Source: Spirodela intermedia
Lineage: Eukaryota; Streptophyta; Magnoliopsida; Alismatales; Araceae
NCBI GenBank assembly: GCA_902729315.2
Contig: LR746272.1
Location: 12,414,327 to 12,478,326 of the forward strand
Length of the DNA stretch: 64,000 nt
Direction: 5' to 3'
Within the stretch, counting starts at the first letter, position 1. The number at the start of each line of letters is the position of its first letter. Under the pieces are notes generated by a model. It saw nothing but the letters and a program-made list of their open reading frames with translations, was not told the DNA's origin and searched no databases. Shown one piece after another: positions 35,723-45,142 of the stretch. Made by a program: the position numbers and the translations under genes.

Positions 35723-36243
35723 TCACCTAGAATCTCGTCGCCTGCTAGTCCTCTAGCAGAGAGGGAGAGAGAGAGAGAGAGATGATGATGATGATGATGA
35801 CGATGAACTAGAGAAACCCTAATTCGTTAACATAACATCTCACGGAAAGGTAGAAGAACGGATAGGGATCAGATCCCTGATCCAGAGGACCATAAGTAGA
35901 GACTATTGAATCTGGATTAGGGTTTGGTGATTGCAGGGGGGTTACCTCGGGTGCTGAGTGTTCTTGACGACCTTCTGGCCGTACTTCCTCCATTTGTAGC
36001 CATCGTCGAGGACGTCCACATCGCTCATGGTCTTGAAGGAGAACCTCGGTTCTCTCAGCCTTCTCTTCGCCTTCGCCTTCTTCGTGTTCATGGCCTCGAC
36101 CAAGAGGGTGCCCTCGTCGGTGTTGCTTTTGCTGAGTTTCTCTCCCGCCGAAGCTGCTTCTATGGGTGCCTTGCTGCAGGATCCTTCTCCCTCGTTCCAC
36201 GACCTGAAATCATCCCCATACCCGGCTACTCAAGGAGGCAGCT

Positions 36244-36274
<31 letters not shown>

Positions 36275-36946
36275 GGGGCTAGGAAATTGGAGCAGCGCCA
36301 GTAGGGAGAAGTCTTGGGTATTTCGCTCTTGAGGAATTTCTTTGACAAAACGGACTGTTAAATCGGAGAAACCATGAGATCTCTTTATTAGAGCGGAAGT
36401 GAATTATCTAATGGAATGGATTCCTAGGAAGCAGGCTTCTACGTGCGTGGTCGCTGACATGTGTATTTTAAAATATCCGACAAGGGAAGAGACGGGAGAG
36501 AGAGAGAGAGAGAGGTGTAGCTTAAGTTAGTAGCGAAGATCTCGACGATTAGTAGCCGAGGAATACGACCCTAATGGATCATCCTGTGAAGAGAAAATGA
36601 AGGGTTGTTTTGGGGTTATGTACCAGACCATGGCGGCCGATCTTTTCATCGTCGGAGCTCCGAATTCCCCCATACCAACGCCGTCAGAGCAGTCATCTCC
36701 TCTGTTGGGATCCATGGCCGCCAGATCTTTCCTCAAATGTCCCGCCACATTCGCTTCCACCGCCGACGAAGAGGAAGGAGAGGAGTCGTGGGGAGCTCTC
36801 AGGGCGATTTGATATCCATACGAGGAGAAGCTCGAAGCAGCGTTAGCAAAGGAGAACTGCGGGAAGAACCCCGCATGGGAAGAGCAGCCCCCCACACCGC
36901 CTTCGTCCCCAGGCGAGCCCTCGTTTAGAACAGCCGGAGGGAACAT
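35093..36946 (-). CDS. WRKY13: WRKY transcription factor, group IIc, WRKY13-like
   Basis: Three exons (36946-36624, 36203-35946, 35261-35093) encode 249 residues. A variable N-terminal half is followed by a basic stretch, REPRFSFKTMSDVDVLDDGY, then WRKYGQK (179-185), with the zinc ligands C199, C204, H228 and H230 (C-X4-C-X23-H-X-H). NTQHPR joined to SYYRCTQDKCRVKKRVE, the MVWSW segment, and the C-terminal ISFFC favour WRKY13 over WRKY12. The family binds TTGAC(C/T) W-boxes; Arabidopsis WRKY13 promotes lignification and flowering. The last intron splits the WRKY domain at the usual PR position and carries a GA minisatellite. The frame is open a little further upstream, but only from a GTG, so ATG 36946 is used; N-terminal extent is less certain than the rest. 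Confidence 0.94.
35341..35790. repeat. Six-copy minisatellite with GA runs in WRKY13-like intron 2
   Basis: Each unit is ATCCTCACCTAGAATCTCGT followed by CGCCTGCTAGTCCTCTAGCA and a GA run of variable length. Units begin near 35341, 35451, 35511, 35570, 35640 and 35719; the first two are the most diverged (CCCAGAATCTC, TAGTTCTCTAG). A (GAT)n run follows at 35783-35797. The array lies wholly inside intron 35262-35945. Confidence 0.95.
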
Positions 36947-37501
36947 CTCTCTGAGACCGAGGACGGGGAGCACTGTGGCGGGGAATGAAGGAGAGATCAG
37001 CGGCAGGAGTTAACAGGCGCCATCGATCTCTTTACAAGGAAGAACAACCGCACAAACCCTAATAATTTGGAAATAACGCGATAGAATTCTCTTCATTTAC
37101 TGCAGATAGTGCGATATATCCACCCCGAGCCTCTTATTTAGTGAGTTGTATCGTTTGTGATGATGAGCAAACAGTTCTTCGCGTCCACGCTGCAGGCGAC
37201 TGGAAAAAAAGGACAGAAAAACTAGATTTTCGCAGTTCCACTACCTCTGACAGATTCTCCCCCCTCCCCCCTTCCCTTTTACCACACCCACAGACTTCCC
37301 CTCCAAATCAGCCACCCAACTTTCTCTCTCTCATCCGCATTCTCGGTGAAAGGAGAGGATGGATATGATAGATAATGGAAATAGTCAGAGGATTTCAGAT
37401 GAGTAGAGCATGATGAAAAGAGGGGAGACAGGTGTGTCCCAACGGCGATGGTCTAGGGTTCCTTTTGCCCTACCTATATAGGGTATTTTCAAGATGTTAA
37501 C

Positions 37502-37549
<48 letters not shown>

Positions 37550-37761
37550 AGAAGGAGAGATGGGTAAGAGAGAGGATGCGCCGACGAGAAAGAGAGAGAG
37601 AATGATCGTCATGGGTGGGCGGAGAGATAGATGGGTGGTGCGATGCGCCTGCCCCTGCGGAAGAGATGGAATTGGACGGTGGGGGTGGGGAAGAGAAAGA
37701 AAGAGAGACAGTGCGCCTGCAGGAAAGAGAGTGTCGGACGAGGAGGGAGGGAGAGAGCGAG

Positions 37762-37814
<53 letters not shown>

Positions 37815-38087
37815 CCGAGAGACAAGAGAGATACGATCAGGGAGCAGTGAGGTGAACCGGCGTGAGAGAGAAGTCATCGGAGGAGAAAGAGGAAAGGGCC
37901 CTGGTAACTCTGTCTCGCTTTTGCCTCATCACCGGGGATGCCTGCACGGTGCGCCGGCTGTGCTACTACCACAGGTAACACTCTTCACAGTACATCCTGA
38001 TAAAATTTCCAAAGCAGGCTAACTTTATAAAACCTGTTAGCTGGTGATCCGCTATTTGACTTCCTTGCCGTCAAACCCTGGAAGTCC

Positions 38088-38121
<34 letters not shown>

Positions 38122-38417
38122 AGGATTCCTAAAAGGGCTCTGGGCTTTGCAAATATAGAAACCCCCTCCCTTCGGGTCGATGTCGCATGCATGCAGCTGC
38201 GTCGTACGCGTGGCGTCTATGTCCAAAGCAGTCATGTTAGCGTTGACTGGAGCGCTCGATCGTCTCTGAGCCTCGTCATCAGCGTGTTTCCAACCCTGAG
38301 GTCATAGACCGGGGCTGTGGCCGCTTGAAGCCCACCTCGAGCCTCCGCCTCCACCGCCTGCGTAGGACGGGCGTATGCATCGCGCAGCTATACTTTGGAG
38401 AATCTAAAGGGAGATAC

Positions 38418-38423
<6 letters not shown>

Positions 38424-38460
<37 letters not shown>

Positions 38461-38500
38461 GAGTGAGAGTGAGAGAGATAGAGAGAGTGAGAGTGAGAGA

Positions 38501-38591
<91 letters not shown>
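38424..38591. repeat. Compound (GA)n-(GAGT)n-(GT)n-(GA)n microsatellite
   Basis: GA and GAGTGA blocks are followed by an uninterrupted GT run (38505-38542), then a GA run (38543-38591). Complex mixed-dinucleotide repeat. Confidence 0.95.
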
Positions 38592-38595
<4 letters not shown>

Positions 38596-38772
38596 GACGT
38601 AGATGCCGGACGACATGATTCCTCCTTTTCGCCATTTGAGGGTGCCGTCGGTGGCGACTGACTCGACGGTGCTGCGTGCGGTCTGGCTCAGGCTTTCCAC
38701 GCTTTCCATGCTTTCTTCCTTCCTCCTCCCTCCGGAGTTCTTTGCCAGCGCATCCAAAATGGGCTGCCACAT
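38591..38772 (-). CDS. Possible small protein or first exon, unrecognised
   Basis: An ATG at 38772-38770 opens MWQPILDALAKNSGGRRKEE, then SMESVESLSQTARSTVESVA and LKWRKGGIMSSGIYVP, about 60 residues, before the frame runs into the CT/GT microsatellite (Ser-Leu and His-Thr repeats). An AT-rich stretch with ATATAAAT lies about 30-40 bp upstream on the same strand. The first 60 residues have a believable soluble composition, but I do not recognise them and see no clear donor to continue them. It could equally be chance. Confidence 0.25.
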
Positions 38773-39171
38773 TCTTCGCAAAAATTAATTAATTAAATAA
38801 TTTATATGCTTTTACTATAAATTATAATAAAAATAATTATTAACATAGTAGCAATTATCCGCTCCCACTATTTCCCGGGTAATTACCCATTTAATTCCCT
38901 CTTTCTACCCATGCTCTCAGGGGTAATTCTCTCCATCGTGACGTCACGATGACGTTTTTACTCGTCAGAGTGTTTATATTCGTATTTTTCTTATTTTGTA
39001 TATAAAAATAGTACATTTCATTCTTAGCCCATTTTTGGAAATAAAATAATATTCTACTGACCGCTGACTGGCGGAATAAGTCAAAAGCCCAGCATCGGCA
39101 GATGGGTTTTATGGGCTTGAGCCTACAGGTTCAGACCAGAAGTTCCCATAGGCCCAGATTCCAGAGCCTCT

Positions 39172-39209
<38 letters not shown>

Positions 39210-39332
39210 AGCGAACCCCTCCCTTTGCATCTCTGATCGCCCTCACATCCCTGTGCAGCTTTGTCGCAGGAACCCCAAGGAGAAGGCAGGGTGGAATGAT
39301 GCGTCGGAATCTGATCCTCGACGGCAACGAAA

Positions 39333-42300
39333 ATGGTGGGTCGCCGCATTCCCAGCTCCGCTCACTGGTTGCGAGCCTACTGCTCCACCTCCTGCCTCAT
39401 CCTCCCCCCGCCGACGATGGCCCTTCATTCCCCGCCATGTCTCTTCCAGCCCTTGGGAAATCCGGCTTCCAGCTGTCAAAAATGGTCCGAAAGATTGGAC
39501 GCCGGCCTGCGGAAACCTCACGTCCATGGCCGACAAGCCGCCGACGAAGAAGGCTTTCTGGACTCTTACGGTCGCATGCTCCATCGTTACGTTGGTTCCA
39601 GTAGCTCTCCTCCCGGCGCTCGAAGCCTACAACTGGAGTTGACTAAGCTTGGATTCGTAGGAGATTTGTTTCTATCCAACACCCTCGTCAACCTCTACGC
39701 CAAGAGCGGTAACTTAACTGTGGCACGCCAGGTCTTCGATGAAATGCCCCACAGGAACGCAGTCTCCTGGACCTGCCTGATTTCCGGCCATTCACAGTGG
39801 GGTCAACCGGACGAAGCATGCCGTCTCTTCCGATCGATGGTCTCCGCGGGATTCCCCCCCAGCGAGTACACCTTCGGGAGCGTTCTGAGAGGCTGCCAAG
39901 ACTCTGGCCCGCGTTCCTTGCCTCTGGGTGCCCAAGTACACGGCGTTATTCTGAAGAGCGGCTACTCCTTGGACCCCGTAGCCTGTAACGCCCTGATCTC
40001 TATGTATGGAAGCTGTTCTTTGGACTCCATGGTCAGCGTTCGACGGATATTTGAAGGCGCTCCGAAGGGGAATCTGGTATCCTGGAACTCCATCATCTCG
40101 GTGTGCTCTCAGAAGGGAGAGGCACCCTCCGCCTACGAACTGTTCTTGGCAATGCAGAGGAGCGACCTCGGACTGAGGCCTAATGGGTACACCTTTGGGA
40201 GTCTGATCAGCGCCACCTACGCTTGCCCTGCCCCCCGTGCTTCTCTCTTCGCATGCCTTCTTGATCAGTTGCTCTCTCAGATTCTCAAGTCCGGCTTCCT
40301 TGAAGACCTCTACGTGGGAAGCGCCCTGGTCAGCGCATTCGCGAGGCTCGGAGTTCTCGACAGAGCAAAGAAGACGTTCTTGCAGATGCAGAAGAGGAAC
40401 GCGGTCTCCATGAATGGGTTGATGGTGGGCTTGGTGAAGCAGAAGCAGGGAGAGGAGGCGGCGGACATTTTCCGGCAAGTCAACGACCCCGGGCTGGTGA
40501 ACGAGGACACCTTTGTGGTTTTGCTCAGCGCTTGCGCCGAATTCTCGGCACCAGAGGCGGGGAAGAGGACGGGCAGGGAGATCCATGGGTTCATCACCAG
40601 AAATAGCCTGGGCGATGACAAGGTTGCTGTCGGGAACGGTCTGGTCAACATGTACGCAAAATGTTCTGCGATCGAGGAAGCTCGCAGGGTCTTTGAGCTC
40701 ATGGGCGCGAAGGATCAGGTGTCCTGGAATTCAATAATATCTGGGTTCGATCAGAACGGGCTATTTCAGGAGGCGTTGACCAGTTTCCGTAAAATGCGGA
40801 TAGGTGATGCTTCCCCCTCGAACTTCACGCTGATTAGCACGCTGAGTTCTTGCTCAAGTTTAGCATTCCTCAGGTTCGGAGAACAGGTGCACTGCGACGG
40901 GGTCAAAGCCGGCCTTGATTTGGACATCTCCGTCTCGAATGCTCTTCTCACCATGTATGGAGACTGCGGTCAAACCTCAGAGAGCCAGAGAGTCTTCTGG
41001 TCAATGCCCGATCATGATCTGGTTTCCTGGAACTCCATGATCGGCGTGCTTGCAGATTCAGAGACCCATCTTCCCCAATCCATGGGGGTCTTCAGAGAGA
41101 TGCTTCGAGGAGGATGGCATCCAAACAGGGTAACGTTCATAAACATTCTGGTGGCTTCATCTTCGCTTTCGTTGGTCAACCAGGGGAGACAGGCGCATGC
41201 CCTGGTGGTCAAACACGGGCTGTCCGAAGACGTCGCAGTGGAGAACGCCATGCTCTCCTGCTATGCCAGGAGCGGATGCATCGGAGCTTCTGAGCAGCTG
41301 TTCATCCTCATGTCGGGCAGGAGAGACAACCTCTCGTGGAACTCTATGGTCGCCGGCTATGTTGACAACGGCCTTCTCCCCGAGGCCATGGACTTGGTGT
41401 GGCTGATGATGAACGACGGGCAGAAACTGGACAACTTCACCTTCGCCACAGTTCTGAGCGGCTGCGCCGCAGCGGGGGCGCTGGAACGAGGGACGGAGAT
41501 GCACGGCTTCAGGGTGAGGTCCCAGGTGGAATCTGACGTCGTGGTGGAGAGCACTCTGGTTGACATGTACTCGAAGTGCGGCCGGGTCAACTATGCTGCC
41601 AGGGTCTTCGCCGCCATGCCGTCGAGGAACAGGTACTCCTGGAACTCGATGATTTCAGGCTGTGCCCGGCACGGAGACGCTGCAGGTGCCCTGAGGCTGT
41701 TCCGGGAGATGCAGCTTAGTCAACGGCCAGATGATGTCACTTTCGTCAGTGTCCTGTCGGCGTGCAGCCACGCTGGTCTCGTAGAGGAGGGGCTGCAGTA
41801 CTTCGACGATATGGCCGGGAGCTACGGTGTAGAGCCTCGGATGGAGCATTATTCCTGCGTTGTGGACCTTCTTGGGAGGGCCGGCATGGTCGAGGAGATG
41901 GAGAGCTTCCTGAGGAGGATGCCGATGGAGCCCAACGCGCTCATCTGGAGGACCGTTCTCGCAGCGTGCTGCAGAACTAAGGACAGAGCCCGGATGGCGT
42001 TGGGAGGGTTAGCAGGGGAGAAGCTCATGGAACTGGAACCAGAGAACCCGGTGAGTTATGTGCTCATGTCGAAGCTCTTTGCTTCCGTGGGGAAATGGGA
42101 AGATGTGGCGAGAGCCAGGAGCTCCATGCGGACCGCTATGGTGAGGAAAGAGGCGGGCTGCAGCTGGGTCACTTTGAAGGACGGGGTTCATACCTTCGTC
42201 GCCGGAGACAGATCGCATCCGGAGGCTGAAGAGGTTTACAGAGAGCTGTTGCTGCTTATTCAGAGGACGAGGGTGGTCGGATACGCCCCTCAGACTGGCT

Positions 42301-42560
42301 CCGCTCTGTACGATCTTGACTCGGAGGAGAAAGAACTGCTGCTGAGCCACCACAGCGAGAAGCTCGCGCTCGCCTTCGTCCTCATCCGATCCTCCTCCGG
42401 GCTGCCGATAAGGATCATGAAGAACCTCCGGGTCTGTGGCGATTGCCACCTGTTCTTCAGGTGCAGTTCTCAGGTGGTCGGACGGGAGATCATCCTCAGG
42501 GACTCGATCCGGTTTCACCATTTCGCGAACGGGAGATGTTCTTGCGGGGATTACTGGTGA
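39333..42560 (+). CDS. MEF7: PLS-DYW pentatricopeptide repeat protein, MEF7-like
   Basis: Intronless, up to 1075 residues. A long series of P/L/S repeats (LFLSNTLVNLYAKSGNL, RQVFDEMPHRNAVSWTCLIS, SWNSIISVCSQKGEAPSA, VSWNSMIGVLADSE) is followed by E/E+ motifs (KEAGCSWVTLKDGVHTFVAG, GYAPQTG) and a complete C-terminal DYW deaminase domain: HSEKLALAF, CGDCH and the ending CSCGDYW. The HxE and CxxC zinc/catalytic signature is intact. Repeat text resembles Arabidopsis At5g09950 (MEF7), a mitochondrial C-to-U editing factor; I infer orthology from memory. The N-terminus is uncertain: ATG 39333 or in-frame ATG 39417 (MALHSPPC) could start it. Its last 65 bases overlap, in antisense, the coding end of the next gene. 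Confidence 0.93.
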   Translation: MVGRRIPSSAHWLRAYCSTSCLILPPPTMALHSPPCLFQPLGNPASSCQKWSERLDAGLRKPHVHGRQAADEEGFLDSYGRMLHRYVGSSSSPPGARSLQLELTKLGFVGDLFLSNTLVNLYAKSGNLTVARQVFDEMPHRNAVSWTCLISGHSQWGQPDEACRLFRSMVSAGFPPSEYTFGSVLRGCQDSGPRSLPLGAQVHGVILKSGYSLDPVACNALISMYGSCSLDSMVSVRRIFEGAPKGNLVSWNSIISVCSQKGEAPSAYELFLAMQRSDLGLRPNGYTFGSLISATYACPAPRASLFACLLDQLLSQILKSGFLEDLYVGSALVSAFARLGVLDRAKKTFLQMQKRNAVSMNGLMVGLVKQKQGEEAADIFRQVNDPGLVNEDTFVVLLSACAEFSAPEAGKRTGREIHGFITRNSLGDDKVAVGNGLVNMYAKCSAIEEARRVFELMGAKDQVSWNSIISGFDQNGLFQEALTSFRKMRIGDASPSNFTLISTLSSCSSLAFLRFGEQVHCDGVKAGLDLDISVSNALLTMYGDCGQTSESQRVFWSMPDHDLVSWNSMIGVLADSETHLPQSMGVFREMLRGGWHPNRVTFINILVASSSLSLVNQGRQAHALVVKHGLSEDVAVENAMLSCYARSGCIGASEQLFILMSGRRDNLSWNSMVAGYVDNGLLPEAMDLVWLMMNDGQKLDNFTFATVLSGCAAAGALERGTEMHGFRVRSQVESDVVVESTLVDMYSKCGRVNYAARVFAAMPSRNRYSWNSMISGCARHGDAAGALRLFREMQLSQRPDDVTFVSVLSACSHAGLVEEGLQYFDDMAGSYGVEPRMEHYSCVVDLLGRAGMVEEMESFLRRMPMEPNALIWRTVLAACCRTKDRARMALGGLAGEKLMELEPENPVSYVLMSKLFASVGKWEDVARARSSMRTAMVRKEAGCSWVTLKDGVHTFVAGDRSHPEAEEVYRELLLLIQRTRVVGYAPQTGSALYDLDSEEKELLLSHHSEKLALAFVLIRSSSGLPIRIMKNLRVCGDCHLFFRCSSQVVGREIILRDSIRFHHFANGRCSCGDYW

Positions 42561-44241
42561 ACGGTCCGATCTGAACCGGCTCCTCTTGCGAGTCAGAATC
42601 TGTCATTGACTCGTGGCCGAAGCTCCTCATCTGGTCGAACAAGCTATCAAGCACAGAGATCATTTCTTTCAGATGGGTGTTTGACCCGTCCTCAGCTCTA
42701 AACATGTGGACTTCGCCGCCGACCTCAATCCAGCTGTACCCGGGTACCGTCTTCACACCTCTCTCCTTCATCTCCTTCCTGACCTTCGCCGCCCGCCGCC
42801 AGTCTCCGACGGTGGCGTACAGGTTCGCCAGCTGGACGTGGGTGGCGGCGCAACCGGGTTCCATCCCCAGCCGCCCCTCCGCGGCCCTGATGCCGACACA
42901 AGTGTTGCCATGAACCCTGCACGAAGAAAGCAGCGAGCCCCAGATGACGCCATTCGGAGTAACGGGCATCCTCTCGATGAAGTCCAAGGCCTCTTCGACT
43001 TGACCCGCTCGGCCTAGAAGGTCAACGATACAGGAATAATGGCCGAGCTCCGGGTTCAATCCGAAGCTCGGCATGGAGTTGAAACAGCGCCGGGCCAGGT
43101 CGACCAGGCCGGCATGGCGGCAGGAAGATAGCACGCCGAGGAAGGTGACGCCATCGGGGGACACGCTAAGCGCCTCCATCTTCCTCAGCAGGTCCACCGC
43201 CTCCGCTGCGAGCCCGTGCTGAGCGTACCCGGAGATCATGGAGTTCCAGGACACGATATCTCTGGTGGCCATCTGGTTGAAGATGGAGGAGCCGTCGTCG
43301 ATGCTTCCGCATTTAGCGTACATGGAGATCAGGGAGTTGGAGACGTGGGGATGCGAGCTGAAGCCCATCTGGATCCCCTGGCAGTGAAGGACCTTCCCTG
43401 AATATAAGCAACCGGCGCCGGCACAGGCGCTGAGAAGGCTAGAGAGGGTGTAGTCGTTGGGCTTCGAGCTCGATTGCCTCATCTGGATGAACAGCTGCAG
43501 GGCCTTTTGGAGCTGCGAATTCTGCGCGTACCCGGCGATCATTGCCGTCCAGGAGGTGGTGCTTCTGTGAATCATTTCATCAAACAATTGGTGAGCATGA
43601 TGGAGACCTCCGTTTCCTGCGTATAACTTGATCAGAGCGCTGGCAACTGGGCAGCTCCTGTCTAGGCCAGCTTTGACGGAGAATGCATGGAGCTGGAGGC
43701 CCGAGAAGAAGCTTCCTCCGCTCAAGAAACCGGACAAGGCGGTCGCATCCAGCTCTCCTCTGGACAGAAACTCCCGGCAAGCAGAACGATCTCCCTCATC
43801 TGGGCAAGCTCCAGCCTTCCAGCGCGGTGTTCTTGAAGGTTTTGCTTCCAGAAGATCCCCCAGACAGGTCCGTATGAGTCGTACATGGTTCTCTTTCCCT
43901 TCGACCTTTACCTTCTCGGATTTCATCAGCTCTAAGACTTGCAGAGCTCGCTCCAGACGTTTGTTCTTGGCAGATCTGTGCGAGCCGAAGACGCCCAGCT
44001 TCGACAGGGCAGAAAATTCTCTGAAAATGACGAGTGACGGCCTCACAGGACCCGGTAGGTGCCCTTTCATCTCCTGGGAAAAGCCGAAGCAAACCCTCTC
44101 AGAATCATTTTCTTGAACACCTGGCGAGGACCAGAATGGGTGCTCCGCGAGTGAGAGAGAAGAGCAGATGGACGTAATGAGGAAGACGAGGGCTGCCCCT
44201 CTGAAGCATTTTTCGCACGTTAATGGGCCCATAATGGACAC
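42496..44241 (-). CDS. PLS-class pentatricopeptide repeat protein, At2g37320-like
   Basis: Intronless, 581 residues from ATG 44241 or 524 from ATG 44070. Repeats include LHAFSVKAGLDRSCPVASAL, HQLFDEMIHRSTTSWTAMIA, VSNSLISMYAKCGSIDDG and HYSCIVDLLGRAGQVEEALD, followed by an E domain (KTVPGYSWIEVGGEVHMF) and no DYW domain. The product is predicted to be organellar and RNA-binding, probably in editing. The more downstream start (MKGHLPGPVRPSLVIFREFS) gives a more typical Arg/Ser-rich targeting sequence than the upstream one, so the start is unresolved. The tail after the E domain (SFGHESMTDSDSQEEPV onwards) extends about 40 residues, and its end overlaps the convergent DYW gene. Confidence 0.92.
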   Translation of the reverse strand: MSIMGPLTCEKCFRGAALVFLITSICSSLSLAEHPFWSSPGVQENDSERVCFGFSQEMKGHLPGPVRPSLVIFREFSALSKLGVFGSHRSAKNKRLERALQVLELMKSEKVKVEGKENHVRLIRTCLGDLLEAKPSRTPRWKAGACPDEGDRSACREFLSRGELDATALSGFLSGGSFFSGLQLHAFSVKAGLDRSCPVASALIKLYAGNGGLHHAHQLFDEMIHRSTTSWTAMIAGYAQNSQLQKALQLFIQMRQSSSKPNDYTLSSLLSACAGAGCLYSGKVLHCQGIQMGFSSHPHVSNSLISMYAKCGSIDDGSSIFNQMATRDIVSWNSMISGYAQHGLAAEAVDLLRKMEALSVSPDGVTFLGVLSSCRHAGLVDLARRCFNSMPSFGLNPELGHYSCIVDLLGRAGQVEEALDFIERMPVTPNGVIWGSLLSSCRVHGNTCVGIRAAEGRLGMEPGCAATHVQLANLYATVGDWRRAAKVRKEMKERGVKTVPGYSWIEVGGEVHMFRAEDGSNTHLKEMISVLDSLFDQMRSFGHESMTDSDSQEEPVQIGPFTSNPRKNISRSRNGETGSSP

Positions 44242-44620
44242 AGGGGGACACTTTTATGGGCTATCTGCCAGATCATGGCCCATTACCTGGGGACTTAATT
44301 ATGAGATCGGTACGGGGTCCAGAGGGTGGGCTTGGGACATTGAAGGCCGAGAGATGGGGCGTGCCAGGTGGACACGTGTGTGGGGCCCACAGCTCAGAGA
44401 TTCCCCACATTATGGGCCCGGCCCAGTTACACCAGTCGCACAGATCCAGCCGTCGCCGATTCGTCCATCGGATCCAAAACGACGTGGGGCGAATCTTGAC
44501 CGTTCGTCCTGTTGACCCCCCGCTGGCCTGCTTGAATAGGGGCGGATCGTCGTCCTCCACCCGGCGAGTCTGTATATATTCTCGTCCTCCCAACGGCCGA
44601 GGCCCGCAGCGGGGATAGGG
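44242..44620. promoter_or_regulatory. Short divergent promoter between PPR gene and small basic protein gene
   Basis: Only 379 bp separate the two coding starts. A plus-strand TATATAT lies at 44573-44579, 42 bp before ATG 44621. GGGCCCAC/TGGGCC-like motifs (for example GGGGCCCACAG near 44382 and ATGGGCCCGGCCC near 44412) resemble site II/TCP elements typical of housekeeping and organelle-protein promoters. Confidence 0.6.
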
Positions 44621-45142
44621 ATGGAGTGGAGCGGTACTGCCGAGTTCAGCCCGCAAAGGTCCCGCCGGTTCCGATCGGCGGTGCTGGACATCGGAAGGTG
44701 GTGCAACTGGAGCACCCGCCGCGGCTGTCGCCGCCGCAAGGAGGATGAGGGAGGGGAAGCGGAGTTCTTTGCGCCGCCGGGTCGCCGCCGCCGCGAGGAA
44801 GGGGAAGGTGGGGAGGAGGAGTTCTTTGCGCCGCCGAGCCGCCGCCGCGTCAGGAGGAGGGCCACCGCGTGGAGGGTGCTGTCGCGAAGGTTGCTGACGG
44901 AGAAGCGGAGGATGTTCAGTTCCGGCGTGGGGAAGGTGCGCATGGCATACGATCCTCGCAGCTACGCACAGAACTTCGAGGAACCGGGGGCGGCGATGGC
45001 GTGGGTTGACGAGGAGGAGGAGCGCTGCAGATCGTTCTCCGCCCGCTTCGCCGTCCCTTCGAGGGTCTTCTCCGGCGCCGGTGGATCAACAGACGACCCA
45101 GCGGAGGAAGACGGCGAGAAGAATCTCCCTGCTGTAATGTAA
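44621..45142 (+). CDS. Small basic plant protein of unknown function
   Basis: Intronless, 173 residues, 42 bp downstream of a clear TATATAT. The central and C-terminal parts (TAWRVLSRRLLTEKRRMF, VRMAYDPRSYAQNFEEP, RCRSFSARFAVPSRVF) match a recurring plant family of small proteins with a WRVL...EKRR.F / YDP.(S/T)Y.QNF / RSFSARFA(V/D)PSR.F layout. No enzymatic motif, signal peptide or membrane segment is seen. The N-terminal third has an internal duplication, (E)FFAPPxRRRRE repeated, that looks local. Function unknown; very high Arg content suggests nucleic-acid or membrane-surface contact, but that is speculation. Confidence 0.85.
   Translation: MEWSGTAEFSPQRSRRFRSAVLDIGRWCNWSTRRGCRRRKEDEGGEAEFFAPPGRRRREEGEGGEEEFFAPPSRRRVRRRATAWRVLSRRLLTEKRRMFSSGVGKVRMAYDPRSYAQNFEEPGAAMAWVDEEEERCRSFSARFAVPSRVFSGAGGSTDDPAEEDGEKNLPAVM

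Larger units (their letters stand above)
36947..39332. other. WRKY13-like promoter region and GA/GT repeat-rich interval
   Basis: No confident gene. CT run 37513-37548, GA run 37765-37812, CT run 38091-38119, compound GA/GT/GA repeat 38424-38591 and CT run 39176-39206. The stretch around 38790-39060 is AT-rich. A short open frame on the minus strand (38772 downward) is listed separately. Confidence 0.55.

Noticed and set aside
35341-35790. CRISPR-like array
   Set aside because: Spacing repeats are GA runs of one kind, not unique spacers, and the locus is a plant intron; it is a minisatellite.
37385-37880. Possible genes on either strand in the repeat-rich interval
   Set aside because: Open frames depend on GA/CT runs; no splice-compatible conserved segments were found.
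44410-44943. 177-residue open frame antisense to the small basic protein
   Set aside because: Overlaps the conserved plus-strand gene and its TATA box; contains duplicated Arg/Ser-rich text mirroring the repeat.
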